From Allobranchiibius huperziae (GTDB lineage Bacteria; Actinomycetota; Actinomycetes; Actinomycetales; Dermatophilaceae): a stretch of 64,000 bases of DNA. The stretch is taken from positions 1,814,929-1,878,928 of the forward strand of contig NZ_JACCFW010000001.1 of NCBI RefSeq assembly GCF_013410455.1, written 5' to 3'. The notes beneath the pieces were generated by a model. The model was not told the DNA's origin. It worked only from the letters and a program-made list of their open reading frames with translations, and made no database searches. This document shows, in pieces, positions 18,977 to 30,408 of this stretch. The translations under genes and the position numbers were made by a program. How positions within the stretch are numbered: the stretch's first letter is position 1; each line of letters opens with the position of its first letter.

Positions 18977-20517
18977 GTCCCGCCCGCGTCGCACGCGGGA
19001 TCAACCCACTGCGCGGCCCCGACGATCGGCGTCTCCCGCGGATCGCCGGGCCGTGCAGCATGGTGATGTTCGGCATCACCGGAGACCTCGCGCAGAAGAA
19101 GCTGCTGCCCGCCATCTACGACCTCACCAACCGGGGTCTGCTGCCGCCGAACTTCACGCTGATCGGGTTCGCCCGGCGCGACTGGAGCCTCGCGGAGTTC
19201 ACCGACGTCGTACGCCGCGCGGTCCAGGCCGGCGCCCGCACGCCCTTCCGCGAGGAGTCGTGGCGGGCACTAGCGGACGGACTGCGTTTCGTGTCAGGCA
19301 GTTTCGACGACGAAGCCGGCTTCGACCGGCTCGCCGACGAGGTGGCCAGGGCCGATGTCGAGCGCGGCACCGACGGCAACCACGCGTTCTACCTGTCGAT
19401 CCCGCCGGCGGCGTTCGGCGACGTCTGCAAGCAGCTGGAGCGCAGCGGTCTCACTCGCCAGGACCCGAGCAGTTGGCGGCGGGTCATCATCGAGAAGCCG
19501 TTCGGCCACGACCTGGCCAGCGCCCGCGCGCTGAACGAGATCGTCGAGAGCGTCTTCCCACCCGAGTCGGTCTTCCGCATCGACCACTACCTGGGCAAGG
19601 AGACGGTGCAGAACATCCTGGCGCTGCGTTTCGCCAACGGGATGTTCGAGCCGGTCTGGAACTCCAACTACGTCGACCACGTGCAGATCACGATGGCCGA
19701 GGACATCGGGATCTCCGGTCGGGCCGGCTACTACGACGGCATCGGCGCGGCGCGCGACGTCATCCAGAACCATCTGCTGCAGCTGCTCGCGCTCACCACG
19801 ATGGAGGAGCCCAACTCCTTCGACGCGGACGCGCTGCGTGCGGAGAAGGAGAAGGTGCTCGCCGCCGTACACAGCCCGAGCGACCTGGCGCTCGCGACGG
19901 CCCGCGGGCAGTACGCCGCAGGGTGGCAGGGCAGCCAGAAGGTGACCGGCTTCCTGCAGGAGGACGGCATCGACCCGGAGTCGACCACCGAGACGTACGC
20001 CGCGGTGAAGCTGCTGGTCGACTCGCGGCGCTGGGCGGGCGTTCCGTTCTACCTGCGCACCGGCAAGCGGCTCGGCAAGCGCGTCACCGAGGTGGCCGTC
20101 GTCTTCAAGCGGGCACCGCACCTGCCGTTCGCCGACACCGCCACCTCCGAGCTGGGCGAGAACGCCATCGTGATCCGGGTGCAGCCCGACGAGGGCATCA
20201 CGATCCGGTTCGGCTCCAAGGTGCCCGGCGCGGGCTCGATGGAGGTGCGCGACGTGACGATGGACTTCGGATACGGCAGCGCGTTCACCCAGGCGAGTCC
20301 TGAGGCCTATGAACGCCTCATCCTCGACGTGCTGCTCGGCGAGCCGCCGCTCTTCCCGCGGCATGCCGAGGTCGAGACGTCGTGGCGGATCCTGGACCCG
20401 ATCGAGCGGTTCTGGGCCCGCAAGGGCAGGCCCCAGCCGTACGACGCGGGCACCTGGGGCCCGGCCGACGCGGACGCGCTGCTGCGCCGCGACGGCCGCG
20501 AATGGAGGATGCCGTGA
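18973..20517 (+). CDS. zwf: Glucose-6-phosphate 1-dehydrogenase
   Basis: A 514-residue G6PDH, the entry step of the oxidative pentose-phosphate pathway. The NADP fold shows F-G-I-T-G-D-L-A (33-40), the substrate/catalytic motif is R-I-D-H-Y-L-G-K-E (202-210), and IIEKPFG is near 172-178. The gene starts with GTG overlapping the pgi stop and ends overlapping opcA (GTGA in both cases). The OpcA partner immediately downstream is typical of actinobacterial G6PDH, which uses OpcA as an allosteric assembly factor. Confidence 0.97.
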   Translation: MSPARVARGINPLRGPDDRRLPRIAGPCSMVMFGITGDLAQKKLLPAIYDLTNRGLLPPNFTLIGFARRDWSLAEFTDVVRRAVQAGARTPFREESWRALADGLRFVSGSFDDEAGFDRLADEVARADVERGTDGNHAFYLSIPPAAFGDVCKQLERSGLTRQDPSSWRRVIIEKPFGHDLASARALNEIVESVFPPESVFRIDHYLGKETVQNILALRFANGMFEPVWNSNYVDHVQITMAEDIGISGRAGYYDGIGAARDVIQNHLLQLLALTTMEEPNSFDADALRAEKEKVLAAVHSPSDLALATARGQYAAGWQGSQKVTGFLQEDGIDPESTTETYAAVKLLVDSRRWAGVPFYLRTGKRLGKRVTEVAVVFKRAPHLPFADTATSELGENAIVIRVQPDEGITIRFGSKVPGAGSMEVRDVTMDFGYGSAFTQASPEAYERLILDVLLGEPPLFPRHAEVETSWRILDPIERFWARKGRPQPYDAGTWGPADADALLRRDGREWRMP

Positions 20518-21467
20518 TCGTCACGCTCGAGGACACCGACACCCGCGCAGTGAGCAAGCGCCTGGTCGCCCTGCGCAACTCCGTCGGTGCGGTCGCGCTG
20601 GGTCGGGTGATGACGCTCCTGATCGTCACCGACGAGGACGGCGCCGAGAAGGCCCTGGAGGCCGCGGCCGAGGCCAGCCGTCAGCACCCGAGCCGGATCA
20701 TCACGCTGATCCGCGCCGGCGGTCGCGGCGCAGCGCGGATGGACGCCCAGATCCGCGTCGGCGGCGACGCCGGCGCGAGCGAGATCGTCGTCTGCCGCCT
20801 GTACGGCGAGCTGGCGTCGCACAGCGAGAGTGTGGCGGTGCCGTTGATGCTGGCCGACTCCCCCGTGGTCGCCTGGTGGCCCGGCGACTGCGACGCGGAC
20901 GTCGCAGGTTCGCCGATCGGCCGGATGGCGATCCGCCGGATCACCGACGTATCGCAGTCGGGCAATCCCCCGAGGGCGCTGCTGGCGCGCCAGGAGCACT
21001 ACGCCCCCGGGGACACCGACATGGCCTGGTCGCGCACCACCCGCTGGCGGGGTCTGCTCGCCACGGCGCTGGACCAGCCGCCGTACGAGTCGGTGGAGTC
21101 GGTGACCGTCTGCGGCGCCCACGACTCGGCCAGCACCGACCTGCTGGCCGGATGGCTCGCGGCGCGACTGCGCTGTCCCGTGCGGCGCACGAAGAGCGAC
21201 GGCGGGTCGGGGATCCACAGCGTGCAGCTGGAGCGCGCGAGCGGTCCGTTGCTGCTCACCCGCGCGTCGTCGCGCACCGCGCGCCTCACGCTGCGCGATC
21301 AGCCGGATCAGGTCGTCAGCCTGCACCGCTACGACACCGCCGAATGCCTGGCCGAGGAACTGCGCCGGCTGGACGCCGACGCCGTCTACCGCGAAGCCCT
21401 GGTCGTCGGCATGCCCGAGGTCGCCGGCGCCGCGGGCGGCCGCCGACCCTCCCGATCGAAAGGGTGA
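20514..21467 (+). CDS. opcA: G6PDH assembly protein OpcA
   Basis: A 317-residue OpcA, the factor that supports oligomerisation and activity of glucose-6-phosphate dehydrogenase in actinobacteria and cyanobacteria. The GTG at 20514 is placed by GGAGG just upstream and by the four-base overlap with zwf. Family hallmarks include P-V-V-A-W-W-P-G-D (about 117-125) and SESVAVPLMLADSP just before it. It has no catalytic motif, which suits a regulatory subunit. Confidence 0.93.
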   Translation: MIVTLEDTDTRAVSKRLVALRNSVGAVALGRVMTLLIVTDEDGAEKALEAAAEASRQHPSRIITLIRAGGRGAARMDAQIRVGGDAGASEIVVCRLYGELASHSESVAVPLMLADSPVVAWWPGDCDADVAGSPIGRMAIRRITDVSQSGNPPRALLARQEHYAPGDTDMAWSRTTRWRGLLATALDQPPYESVESVTVCGAHDSASTDLLAGWLAARLRCPVRRTKSDGGSGIHSVQLERASGPLLLTRASSRTARLTLRDQPDQVVSLHRYDTAECLAEELRRLDADAVYREALVVGMPEVAGAAGGRRPSRSKG

Positions 21468-21470
21468 ACG

Positions 21471-22223
21471 ATGAGTGGACCGCAGTTCGTCGTGCACGAG
21501 AACAAGCAGGACCTGAGCGCTGCCGTCGCCCGCAGCCTCGGTGAGGAGATCGTCGCCGCGCAGCGGGCGCGCGGCATCGCCCACCTCGTGCTCACCGGGG
21601 GCTCGATGGGCGGGGGCACCCTCGCCGGCCTGCGCGACCAGCACGGACCCGAGATCGACTGGTCGAGCGTGCACTTCTGGTGGGGTGACGAGCGCTTCGT
21701 CCCGCTCGGCGACGAGGACCGCAACGACGCCGAGGCCCGCGATGCGCTGCTGGACCACATCGACGTACCGGACGGGAACGTGCACGTGATGGCTCCGTCC
21801 GGAGGCGACTTCGGTGACGATCTGGACGCGGGCGCCGCGGCGTACGCCCAGGAACTCGCCCGATACGCCGCGCCCGGCGCCGACGTGCCTGCCTTCGACG
21901 TGCTGATGCTCGGGGTCGGACCGGATGCGCACATCGCCTCGCTCTTCCCGCAGCACCCGGCACAGCGCGATGTCGACGCCTCCGCGATCCCCGTGCGTGA
22001 GTCGCCCAAGCCCCCGCCGCTGAGGATCAGTCTCAGCTACCCGGCGATCAACGCCGCACGGCAGGTCTGGTTCCTGGTGTCCGGCGAGGAGAAGGCGCAG
22101 GCGGTCGCGCACGCCACGTCAGCCGACGCCGACCCGTGGGACTACCCGGCGAGCGGGGCGCACGGCACCGAGGCCACCATCTGGTGGCTCGACAAGGCCG
22201 CCGCGTCCCAGCTCCCCTCCTGA
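21471..22223 (+). CDS. pgl: 6-phosphogluconolactonase
   Basis: A 250-residue lactonase of the NagB/SOL (DevB) family that hydrolyses the product of Zwf. Family motifs: L-V-L-T-G-G-S at about 38-44, the HFWWGDERFVP stretch (about 65-75) and LMLGVGPDAHIASLFP (about 144-159). The start lies three bases after the opcA stop, with AAAGGG nearby. It is the last gene of the operon, and a long palindrome follows within ten bases. No gnd gene is present in the operon. Confidence 0.95.
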   Translation: MSGPQFVVHENKQDLSAAVARSLGEEIVAAQRARGIAHLVLTGGSMGGGTLAGLRDQHGPEIDWSSVHFWWGDERFVPLGDEDRNDAEARDALLDHIDVPDGNVHVMAPSGGDFGDDLDAGAAAYAQELARYAAPGADVPAFDVLMLGVGPDAHIASLFPQHPAQRDVDASAIPVRESPKPPPLRISLSYPAINAARQVWFLVSGEEKAQAVAHATSADADPWDYPASGAHGTEATIWWLDKAAASQLPS

Positions 22224-22231
22224 GACGCATC

Positions 22232-22271
22232 TGGGGTCGTAGCGCGCTCTATGGAGCGCGCTACGACCCCA
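22232..22271. repeat. 18-bp-stem palindrome after pgl (copy 1 of a flanking pair)
   Basis: Arms at 22232-22249 and 22254-22271 are perfectly complementary with a TATG loop. It begins eight bases after the pgl stop and could end transcription. It is almost identical to the hairpin at 23495-23534, and the match includes the bases leading in from each stop codon (TGAGACGC). Confidence 0.9.
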
Positions 22272-22295
22272 TACTCTGAGCTGCCGGAGGTTCGC

Positions 22296-23486
22296 TTGCG
22301 ACGGATCTCCGCAGGATCGCGCCGTCGTGCTCTCGTGCGGCGCCACCGGCTCGCCGGCGACGCCGACGGACCGGAGGAGGTGACGCGGGCGCTCGTCGCG
22401 CTTCACGCGACGGACCCGGCGTCGGTGTACCTGTCCGTCCTCGCGCGCAGTGCCGCGACCACGCTCGGCGAGGTGTCCGAGGCGATGTACGACCGGCGCA
22501 GCCTGGTGCGCTGGATGGGGATGCGTCGCACGCTGTTCGTCGTCGCTCGCGATGACGTGCCGATGATCCAAGCCGCGGTGAGCGCATCGGTGGGAGCGAC
22601 GCTCCGCCGCCGGCTCATCTCCCGCATGATCCGCAATGGCACCGAACCACCTCTCTCCGACGAAGTGGACGAGTGGCTGCGAAGCCTCGAAGGCGACGTC
22701 GAGAGCGCGTTGGTCCGGCTCGGCGCGGCCACCGGGACTCAGTTGGCGTCCGAGGTGCCGGCTCTGAGGACGCTGATACCGGCGCGGACGGCGTCCGAGA
22801 GCGTGCAGCGTCTCACCACGTCCGTCCTCACCCTGATGAGCGCCGACGGGCGGCTCGTCCGCAGCACCCCGACCGGACCATGGACCAGCCGCCGGCATCT
22901 GTGGGAGACGACCACTGCCTGGTGGCCGCACAGCGTCCCGCTCGTGGACGAATCAGACGCGCAACGCGACCTCGCACGCCGGTGGCTGGAACGATTCGGA
23001 CCCGCCACGGTCGAGGACCTGCAGTGGTGGACCGGCTGGACCAAGACCACCACCGCCCGCGTGCTCCAGGCACTTCCGATCGAGGAGGTCGACCTGCACG
23101 GGCGACCTGGAATCGCCCTCTCCGACGGCTCCGATCAAGAAGCCGCGGATGCGGAGGACTGGGGACGCCGACCGCCGGTCGCTGCGCTGCTGCCCGCCCT
23201 CGACCCCACGCCCATGGGATGGAAGCACCGCGACTGGTTCCTCGGTATCGAGCAGGAAGCGATCTTCGACCGCGCCGGGAACATTGGTCCCACCCTCTGG
23301 TGGGACGGGGAGATCATCGGATCCTGGGCCGTCGCGCCGTCCGGCGAGATCCGCACCGTGATCGCGGCCGAGCGCGGCGAGGATGCGCGTACGGCCGTGG
23401 ACGATGCGGCGGCCCGACTGCAGGCCAGGCTCGACGGCGCCGTCGTGATCCCCGCCGTCCGCACAGCCCTCGAACAGTCGCTCTGA
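22296..23486 (+). CDS. Winged-helix DNA-binding (YcaQ/AlkX-like) protein
   Basis: A 396-residue protein of the winged-helix family (HTH_42) that contains the YcaQ/AlkZ-type glycosylases acting on interstrand DNA crosslinks. The TTG at 22296 is chosen because GGAGG ends five bases upstream; a further upstream ATG lies inside the palindrome and has no ribosome site. The N-terminal RRISAGSRRRALVRRHRLA block and the W-T-G-W-T-K-T-T-T-A-R motif (about 248-258) suit this family. The AlkZ catalytic QxQ/QxD motif was not identified, so glycosylase activity is uncertain. The gene is enclosed by two near-identical palindromes and is unrelated to the sugar operon beside it, which suggests insertion. Confidence 0.75.
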   Translation: MRRISAGSRRRALVRRHRLAGDADGPEEVTRALVALHATDPASVYLSVLARSAATTLGEVSEAMYDRRSLVRWMGMRRTLFVVARDDVPMIQAAVSASVGATLRRRLISRMIRNGTEPPLSDEVDEWLRSLEGDVESALVRLGAATGTQLASEVPALRTLIPARTASESVQRLTTSVLTLMSADGRLVRSTPTGPWTSRRHLWETTTAWWPHSVPLVDESDAQRDLARRWLERFGPATVEDLQWWTGWTKTTTARVLQALPIEEVDLHGRPGIALSDGSDQEAADAEDWGRRPPVAALLPALDPTPMGWKHRDWFLGIEQEAIFDRAGNIGPTLWWDGEIIGSWAVAPSGEIRTVIAAERGEDARTAVDDAAARLQARLDGAVVIPAVRTALEQSL

Positions 23487-23494
23487 GACGCGTC

Positions 23495-23534
23495 TGGGGT
23501 CGTGGCGCGCTCTCTAGAGCGCGCTACGACCCCA
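23495..23534. repeat. Palindrome after the winged-helix gene (copy 2 of a flanking pair)
   Basis: Arms at 23495-23513 and 23516-23534 pair over 19 positions, with one G/T mismatch that would be G-U in RNA, around a CTAG centre. It starts eight bases after the stop, exactly as copy 1 does after pgl. It can act as a terminator between this gene and the convergent rbpA. Confidence 0.9.
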
Positions 23535-23552
23535 TCGACAGAGTCTGTCCGG

Positions 23553-23903
23553 TCAGCGGATCAGGCCACGGCCCCTCAGGGTGCCGAGCGCCTCATCGAG
23601 GATGACGGCGCCCTCGGCGTCGCTGCGGCGTTCCTTCACGTAGGCCAGGTGGGTCTTGTACGGCTCGGCGCGTGGCGCGGTCGGCGGGTTGTCCTTGTCC
23701 TGCCCGGCAGGCAGGCCGCAGCGGGGGCAGTCCCAGGTCTGCGGGATCGCCATACCGGGCTCCTCCGCGAAGCTCGGCCGGGTCTCGTGCCCGTTGGCGC
23801 AGTAGAACGCCACCGTCACCCGCGGCGCGGAATCACCCCGCTCCGCCTCCCCCATGGGACCGGCACCGACTCGACTTCCACGAATTGCATTACCACCGGC
23901 CAC
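23553..23903 (-). CDS. rbpA: RNA polymerase-binding protein RbpA
   Basis: A 116-residue actinobacteria-specific transcription factor that binds the principal sigma factor and stabilises open complexes. The GTG at 23903 (V-A-G-G-N-A-I-R-G-S-R) is set by the conserved N-terminal tail and AGGGAG upstream. The core holds a zinc-binding pattern (Cys35, His39, Cys59, Cys62). The basic linker and sigma-interaction domain end with EPYKTHLAYVKERRSDAEGA and a C-terminal helix. It lies 11 bases after secG and may be co-transcribed with it. Confidence 0.96.
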   Translation of the reverse strand: MAGGNAIRGSRVGAGPMGEAERGDSAPRVTVAFYCANGHETRPSFAEEPGMAIPQTWDCPRCGLPAGQDKDNPPTAPRAEPYKTHLAYVKERRSDAEGAVILDEALGTLRGRGLIR

Positions 23904-23914
23904 GAACGGGCTCC

Positions 23915-24157
23915 CTAGCTGAATCGAGCGACGAGACCCAGGCCGACGACGGCCAGGATCCAGAGCGAGCCGCCGACGACGGTGAGGCGGTTGAGGTTGC
24001 GCTCCGCGACCGAGGACCCGCCGAGGCTGGAGGAGACCCCGCCACCGAACATGTCCGACAGTCCACTGCCCTGCCCCTTGTGCAGCAGGATGAGGAGCAC
24101 CAGTAGGACACTGGTCAGCAGGACGATCACCTGCAGGGCGATACGGATGACATCCAC
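23915..24157 (-). CDS. secG: Preprotein translocase subunit SecG
   Basis: An 80-residue two-helix membrane protein of the SecYEG channel. Helices cover about 4-25 and 57-76. The linker contains the family motif L-H-K-G-Q-G-S-G-L-S-D-M-F-G-G. The GTG at 24157 (V-D-V-I-R-I-A-L-Q) gives the usual SecG N-terminus; an in-frame GTG at 24172 would add five residues. It is located downstream of gap-pgk-tpiA, the standard actinobacterial order. Confidence 0.93.
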   Translation of the reverse strand: MDVIRIALQVIVLLTSVLLVLLILLHKGQGSGLSDMFGGGVSSSLGGSSVAERNLNRLTVVGGSLWILAVVGLGLVARFS

Positions 24158-24269
24158 GTGCCTGGAACTCACCTTCGATGGAGCGGAGACCCACCCGGTA
24201 CGGGCGGCCGTTGCGAATTTTACACAGTCGGCGGCGGTCCACCCGCATACCGGCTGCTACTGGTGAGGA

Positions 24270-25073
24270 TCAGGTCGCGCCGACGTGCGCCTGGTAGCGG
24301 CAGATCGTCGCGAACTCCTCCACGTCGATCGACGCCCCGCCGACCAGCGCGCCGTCGACATCGTCCTTGGCCATGATGGCCGCGACGTTCCCCGATTTGA
24401 CCGATCCGCCGTAGAGGACCCGGACCGCTGCGGCGACCTGGTCGGAGTAGAGCTGACCCAGGCGGCCACGGATGGCCGCACACACCTCCTGCGCGTCGTC
24501 CGGGGTGGCGACCTCGCCCGTGCCGATGGCCCACACCGGCTCGTACGCGATGACGATGCTGTTCACCTGCTCGGCGGACAGACCGTGCAGCGCGACGTCC
24601 AGCTGACCCAGGACGAAGGCCACCTGGTCGCCGGCGCGGCGCACCTCCAGGGACTCCCCCACGCACAGCAACGGCGTGACGCCGTTCTGGTACGCGGCGG
24701 CGACCTTCTGGGCGACCAGCGCGTCGTCCTCGTGGTGGTACTCGCGGCGTTCGCTGTGCCCGACGACGACGTAGCTGCAGCCGAGCTTGGCCAGGAACCG
24801 GCCGGAGATCTCACCGGTGTAGGCACCCGACTCGTGCGCGGACAGATCCTGCGCGCCGAACTTCAGCTTGAGCCGGTCACCGTCGATCAGGGTCTGCACC
24901 GAGCGGATGTCGGTGAACGGCGGGATCACCGCCACCTCGACCTGCGCGAAGTCGTGCCGCTTGTCGCGCAGCATCCAGTCCAGCTTCTGGACCAGCACGG
25001 TGGCCTGCTGGTGGTCCAGGTTCATCTTCCAGTTGCCCGCGATCAGCGGGACGCGGGCGCTGGTGTCGGCCAT
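24270..25073 (-). CDS. tpiA: Triosephosphate isomerase
   Basis: A 267-residue TIM-barrel isomerase interconverting dihydroxyacetone phosphate and glyceraldehyde 3-phosphate. Catalytic residues are present: Asn14 and Lys16 (G-N-W-K-M-N), His106 (V-V-G-H-S-E-R-R) and Glu178 ([11 protein letters not shown]), plus the phosphate loop Y-G-G-S-V-K. The start is three bases after the pgk stop, so the two are co-translated. A 112-bp gap then separates it from secG. Confidence 0.97.
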   Translation of the reverse strand: MADTSARVPLIAGNWKMNLDHQQATVLVQKLDWMLRDKRHDFAQVEVAVIPPFTDIRSVQTLIDGDRLKLKFGAQDLSAHESGAYTGEISGRFLAKLGCSYVVVGHSERREYHHEDDALVAQKVAAAYQNGVTPLLCVGESLEVRRAGDQVAFVLGQLDVALHGLSAEQVNSIVIAYEPVWAIGTGEVATPDDAQEVCAAIRGRLGQLYSDQVAAAVRVLYGGSVKSGNVAAIMAKDDVDGALVGGASIDVEEFATICRYQAHVGAT

Positions 25074-25076
25074 GGG

Positions 25077-26276
25077 TCAGTCCTCCAGGACGGCAAGACC
25101 GGGCAGGGTCTTGCCCTCCAGATACTCCAGGCTCGCTCCCCCACCGGTCGAGATGTGCGAGAAGTCGTCGTCGGCGAATCCGCCCTGGCGTACGGCGGCG
25201 GCGGAGTCGCCACCGCCCACGACGGTGAACGCGCCAGCCGACGTCGCGTCGACCAGCGCCTGCGCGACGGTCTGGGTGCCGGCGGCGTACGGCGCCATCT
25301 CGAACGCGCCCATCGGGCCGTTCCAGAAGACCGTCTTCGCACCGGCGATCCTGCGCGCGAACAGCTGCGCCGACTCCGGTCCGATGTCCAGGCCCATTCG
25401 GTCGGCCGGGATCGCGTCCGCGGCGACCAGGTCGTGCGCGGCGTCCGCAGAGAAGGCATCGGCGGCGACGACGTCGACGGGCAGGACGATATCCACTCCC
25501 CTGTTCTCGGCGTCCGCCAGATAGCCCTTCACGCGGTCGATCTGGTCCTTCTCCAACAGCGAGGTGCCCACCTCGTGGCCCTGCGCGGCCAGGAAGGTGA
25601 AGACCATGCCGCCGCCGATGAGCAGCATGTCTGCGTGCTGCAGCAGGTTCTCGATCACGCCGAGCTTGTCGGAGACCTTGGCGCCACCGAGCACCACGGC
25701 GTACGGGCGCGCGGGCCGGGTGAGGCGTTGCAGCACCGCGACCTCCTGCTCGACCAGTCCGCCGGCCGCCTGCGGAAGCCGCTCGGCGACGTCGTAGACG
25801 CTCGCCTGCTCGCGGTGCACGACGCCGAAGCCGTCGCTGACGAAGACGTCCGCGAGAGAGGCCAACTGGTCGGCGAACTCCGCGCGGGCGGCAGCGTCCT
25901 TCGCGGTCTCACCGGGGTTGAAGCGCAGGTTCTCCAGCATGGCGACCTCGCCGTCGCCCAGGGCGTCGACGGTGGCGTGCGCGGACGGTCCCACGGTGTC
26001 CTGCGCGAGCGGCACCGGGACGCCGAGCAGCTCGGACAGCCGCTGCGCCGCGGGTGCGAGGGAGTACCTCGCCTCCGGTGCGCCCTTCGGTCGGCCGAGG
26101 TGCGCGCAGACGATCACCCGTGCACCGGCCTGCGTGAGCCGCTGGATGGTCGGCACCGACGCGCGGACCCGGCCGTCGTCGGTGATGGCGCCGTCCTTGT
26201 CGAGCGGGACATTCAGGTCGCTGCGCAGCAGCACCTTCTTGCCGCGCAGGTCACCCAGATCCTTGATCGTGCGCAT
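25077..26276 (-). CDS. pgk: Phosphoglycerate kinase
   Basis: A 399-residue kinase transferring phosphate from 1,3-bisphosphoglycerate to ADP. The N-terminal substrate site has R-S-D-L-N-V-P-L and A-H-L-G-R-P-K-G. The hinge and nucleotide domain show [10 protein letters not shown] and [10 protein letters not shown]. The start ATG at 26276 is the family-typical [10 protein letters not shown]; the open frame extends upstream into gap without homology-like sequence. The gap between the gap stop and pgk start is five bases. Confidence 0.97.
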   Translation of the reverse strand: MRTIKDLGDLRGKKVLLRSDLNVPLDKDGAITDDGRVRASVPTIQRLTQAGARVIVCAHLGRPKGAPEARYSLAPAAQRLSELLGVPVPLAQDTVGPSAHATVDALGDGEVAMLENLRFNPGETAKDAAARAEFADQLASLADVFVSDGFGVVHREQASVYDVAERLPQAAGGLVEQEVAVLQRLTRPARPYAVVLGGAKVSDKLGVIENLLQHADMLLIGGGMVFTFLAAQGHEVGTSLLEKDQIDRVKGYLADAENRGVDIVLPVDVVAADAFSADAAHDLVAADAIPADRMGLDIGPESAQLFARRIAGAKTVFWNGPMGAFEMAPYAAGTQTVAQALVDATSAGAFTVVGGGDSAAAVRQGGFADDDFSHISTGGGASLEYLEGKTLPGLAVLED

Positions 26277-26281
26277 CGGGC

Positions 26282-28373
<2,092 letters not shown>

Positions 28374-28494
28374 CGCAGGCATGGGCGTCATTCTCGCACC
28401 GGCGACGCGCTGCTCGGGTCGTCACGGGCCCGACTTTTCCGTCAGGGCCACCGACCGCCGTACGGCGTGTCGCGTTTGCGCAGGTGAGGGGGCT

Positions 28495-29472
28495 TCAGTC
28501 GTCCAGGACGTCGCGGTACGCCGCTGCGAGACGCAGCGGATCGTGCGTGCCGGGGGTGTCGGTGTCGGCGACCGGGGCCCGGACGACGCGGGCGCCGAGG
28601 CGGCCGGCGGCCTCGGTGAGCAGGTCCGCCTCCTCCCCGTCGACCGACACGTCGGCCAGCACGACGTCCAGGTGCAGGTCGGGTGCGTGCGCGGTCAACA
28701 CCTCGAGATAGTCCGCGGCGGCGAAGCCCTCGGTCTCGCCGTCGTGCCGCATCATGTTGAGCGTCAACATCTTTCGCGCCTTCGTCTGCACGAGCGCGTG
28801 GCACAGGTCCGGCACCAGCAGATGCGGCATCACCGAGCTGTACCAGGAGCCGGGACCGAGGATCACCCAGTCCGCGTGCTCCACCGCCTCGACGGCCGGC
28901 ACGCAGGGCGCGGGCGGGTCGGGGTGCAGTCGCACGCTCAACACCCGGCCACGGGCCGTCGCCACCTCGACCTGCCCGACGACGTCGACGACCTCGTCCG
29001 GGCGGTCCGGATCGGCGCCGAGCACACTGGCCTCGATGCGCAGCGGCTCCGCGGCCATCGGAAGCACCCGACCCCGAGCGCCGAGCAGCCGCCCGACCAG
29101 GTCCAGGCCCGCGACCGGGTCGCCGAGGAGATCCCACAGCGACGCGATGATCAGGTTGCCGAGCGCGTGACCGCCGAGCGGGCCGTCGCCGGCGAACCGG
29201 TGCTGCAGTGCGTCGCGCCACTGCAGTCCCCACTCGGAGGTGTCACAGAGCGCAGCGAGCGCCATCCGCAGGTCGCCGGGCGGCAGGATGTCGAACTCGT
29301 CGCGCAACCGCCCGCTCGACCCCCCGTCGTCGGCGACGGTGACGATCGCGGTGATCTTGTCGGTCACCAGCTGCAGGGCCTGCAGCGACGCGGCCAGTCC
29401 GTGACCGCCGCCGAGAGCGGCGACGGCCGGCCGGGCGAACGCGGCGGGCGTGGTCACCCGCGGAGCACTCAC
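28495..29472 (-). CDS. yvcK: YvcK/CofD-like gluconeogenesis factor
   Basis: A 325-residue protein of the YvcK branch of the CofD-like family. It binds UDP-sugars and affects growth on gluconeogenic carbon and cell-wall synthesis. Motifs: A-L-G-G-G-H-G-L near the N-terminus, V-T-V-A-D-D-G-G-S-S-G-R-L and P-P-G-D-L-R, plus I-L-G-P-G-S-W-Y-S-S. It overlaps rapZ by four bases (GTGA). It is the middle member of the rapZ-yvcK-whiA cluster found across actinobacteria and firmicutes. Confidence 0.94.
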   Translation of the reverse strand: MSAPRVTTPAAFARPAVAALGGGHGLAASLQALQLVTDKITAIVTVADDGGSSGRLRDEFDILPPGDLRMALAALCDTSEWGLQWRDALQHRFAGDGPLGGHALGNLIIASLWDLLGDPVAGLDLVGRLLGARGRVLPMAAEPLRIEASVLGADPDRPDEVVDVVGQVEVATARGRVLSVRLHPDPPAPCVPAVEAVEHADWVILGPGSWYSSVMPHLLVPDLCHALVQTKARKMLTLNMMRHDGETEGFAAADYLEVLTAHAPDLHLDVVLADVSVDGEEADLLTEAAGRLGARVVRAPVADTDTPGTHDPLRLAAAYRDVLDD

Positions 29473-30380
29473 TCTCGTCCCAGGTCGCGGTGGACGGTCA
29501 CGGCGTGGGTGCGACCGGTGCCCAGACGTTCGGCGAGCGCCTCGGTGATCGCGACGGACCGGTGCTTGCCGCCGGTGCACCCGACGGCCAGGGTGGCGTA
29601 GCTGCGCCCCTCCCGGCGGTAGCCGGCGAAGACCGGCTCCAGCATGGCCAGTGCGCGTTCGAGGAACTCCTCGGCCCCGGACTGCGCGAGCACGAAGTCC
29701 GACACCACCTTGTCCTGGCCGGTGAACGGGCGCAGGTCGGGATTCCAGAAGGGGTTGGGCAGGAAGCGCATGTCGAAGACGATGTCGGCATCCAGCGGGA
29801 TGCCGTACTTGAAGCCGAACGACATCACCGCCACCCGCAGGTCGGGAGAGTTGTCGTCGCCGAGCATCTCGCGCACCTTGGTGCTGAGCTGGTGCACGTT
29901 CAGGCCGCTGGTGTCGATCAGGACGTCGGCCGCGGCGCGCAGGTCGCGCAGGGCGACCCGCTCCGCCACGATGCCGTCGAGCAGCCGGCCCTCCCCCTGT
30001 AACGGGTGCGGGCGGCGTACGGACTCGAACCGGCGCACCAGGGCCTCGTCGGTCGCATCCATGAAGACCACGATCGGCCGGTAGTTGCCGGCCCGCAGCC
30101 GCTCGAGCCCCTCGGTGAACTCGGCGAAGAAGGTGCGGGACCGGATGTCGACCACGGCGCAGAGCCGTCGCCCGTTCGAGTCCTCGTCGCCGTTGTCGTC
30201 GCCGCCGTGGTCCAGCAGGCTCGCCATCGAGACGAGCAGCTGCGGCGGCAGGTTGTCGATGACGTACCAGCCGCGGTCCTCGAGCACGTTGGCCGCGGTG
30301 CTGCGACCGGCACCGGACATGCCGGTGATGATCACCAGTTGGGACGCTGCGGAACTGAGCGGGTCGGCCTGGTCACTCAT
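29469..30380 (-). CDS. rapZ: RNase adapter/nucleotide-binding protein RapZ (YvcJ)
   Basis: A 303-residue P-loop protein. Walker A is G-M-S-G-A-G-R-S (20-27), where the usual Lys is replaced by Arg-Ser as in many actinobacterial members. The C-terminal domain carries the conserved FGFKYGIPLDADIVFDMRFLPN block (about 212-233) and G-C-T-G-G-K-H-R-S-V. In E. coli RapZ controls glmS through small RNAs; in actinobacteria the role is less defined but linked to cell-wall precursor regulation. The ATG has AGGAG five bases upstream. It lies 28 bases after uvrC. Confidence 0.94.
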   Translation of the reverse strand: MSDQADPLSSAASQLVIITGMSGAGRSTAANVLEDRGWYVIDNLPPQLLVSMASLLDHGGDDNGDEDSNGRRLCAVVDIRSRTFFAEFTEGLERLRAGNYRPIVVFMDATDEALVRRFESVRRPHPLQGEGRLLDGIVAERVALRDLRAAADVLIDTSGLNVHQLSTKVREMLGDDNSPDLRVAVMSFGFKYGIPLDADIVFDMRFLPNPFWNPDLRPFTGQDKVVSDFVLAQSGAEEFLERALAMLEPVFAGYRREGRSYATLAVGCTGGKHRSVAITEALAERLGTGRTHAVTVHRDLGRE

Positions 30381-30408
30381 CGGGGCTCCTTGCTGGTCGC
30401 GGGCCCCA

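Noticed and set aside
23487-23552. tRNA-like fold from the palindrome after the winged-helix gene
   Set aside because: It is a simple hairpin; no cloverleaf arms, no CCA end and no T-loop sequence.
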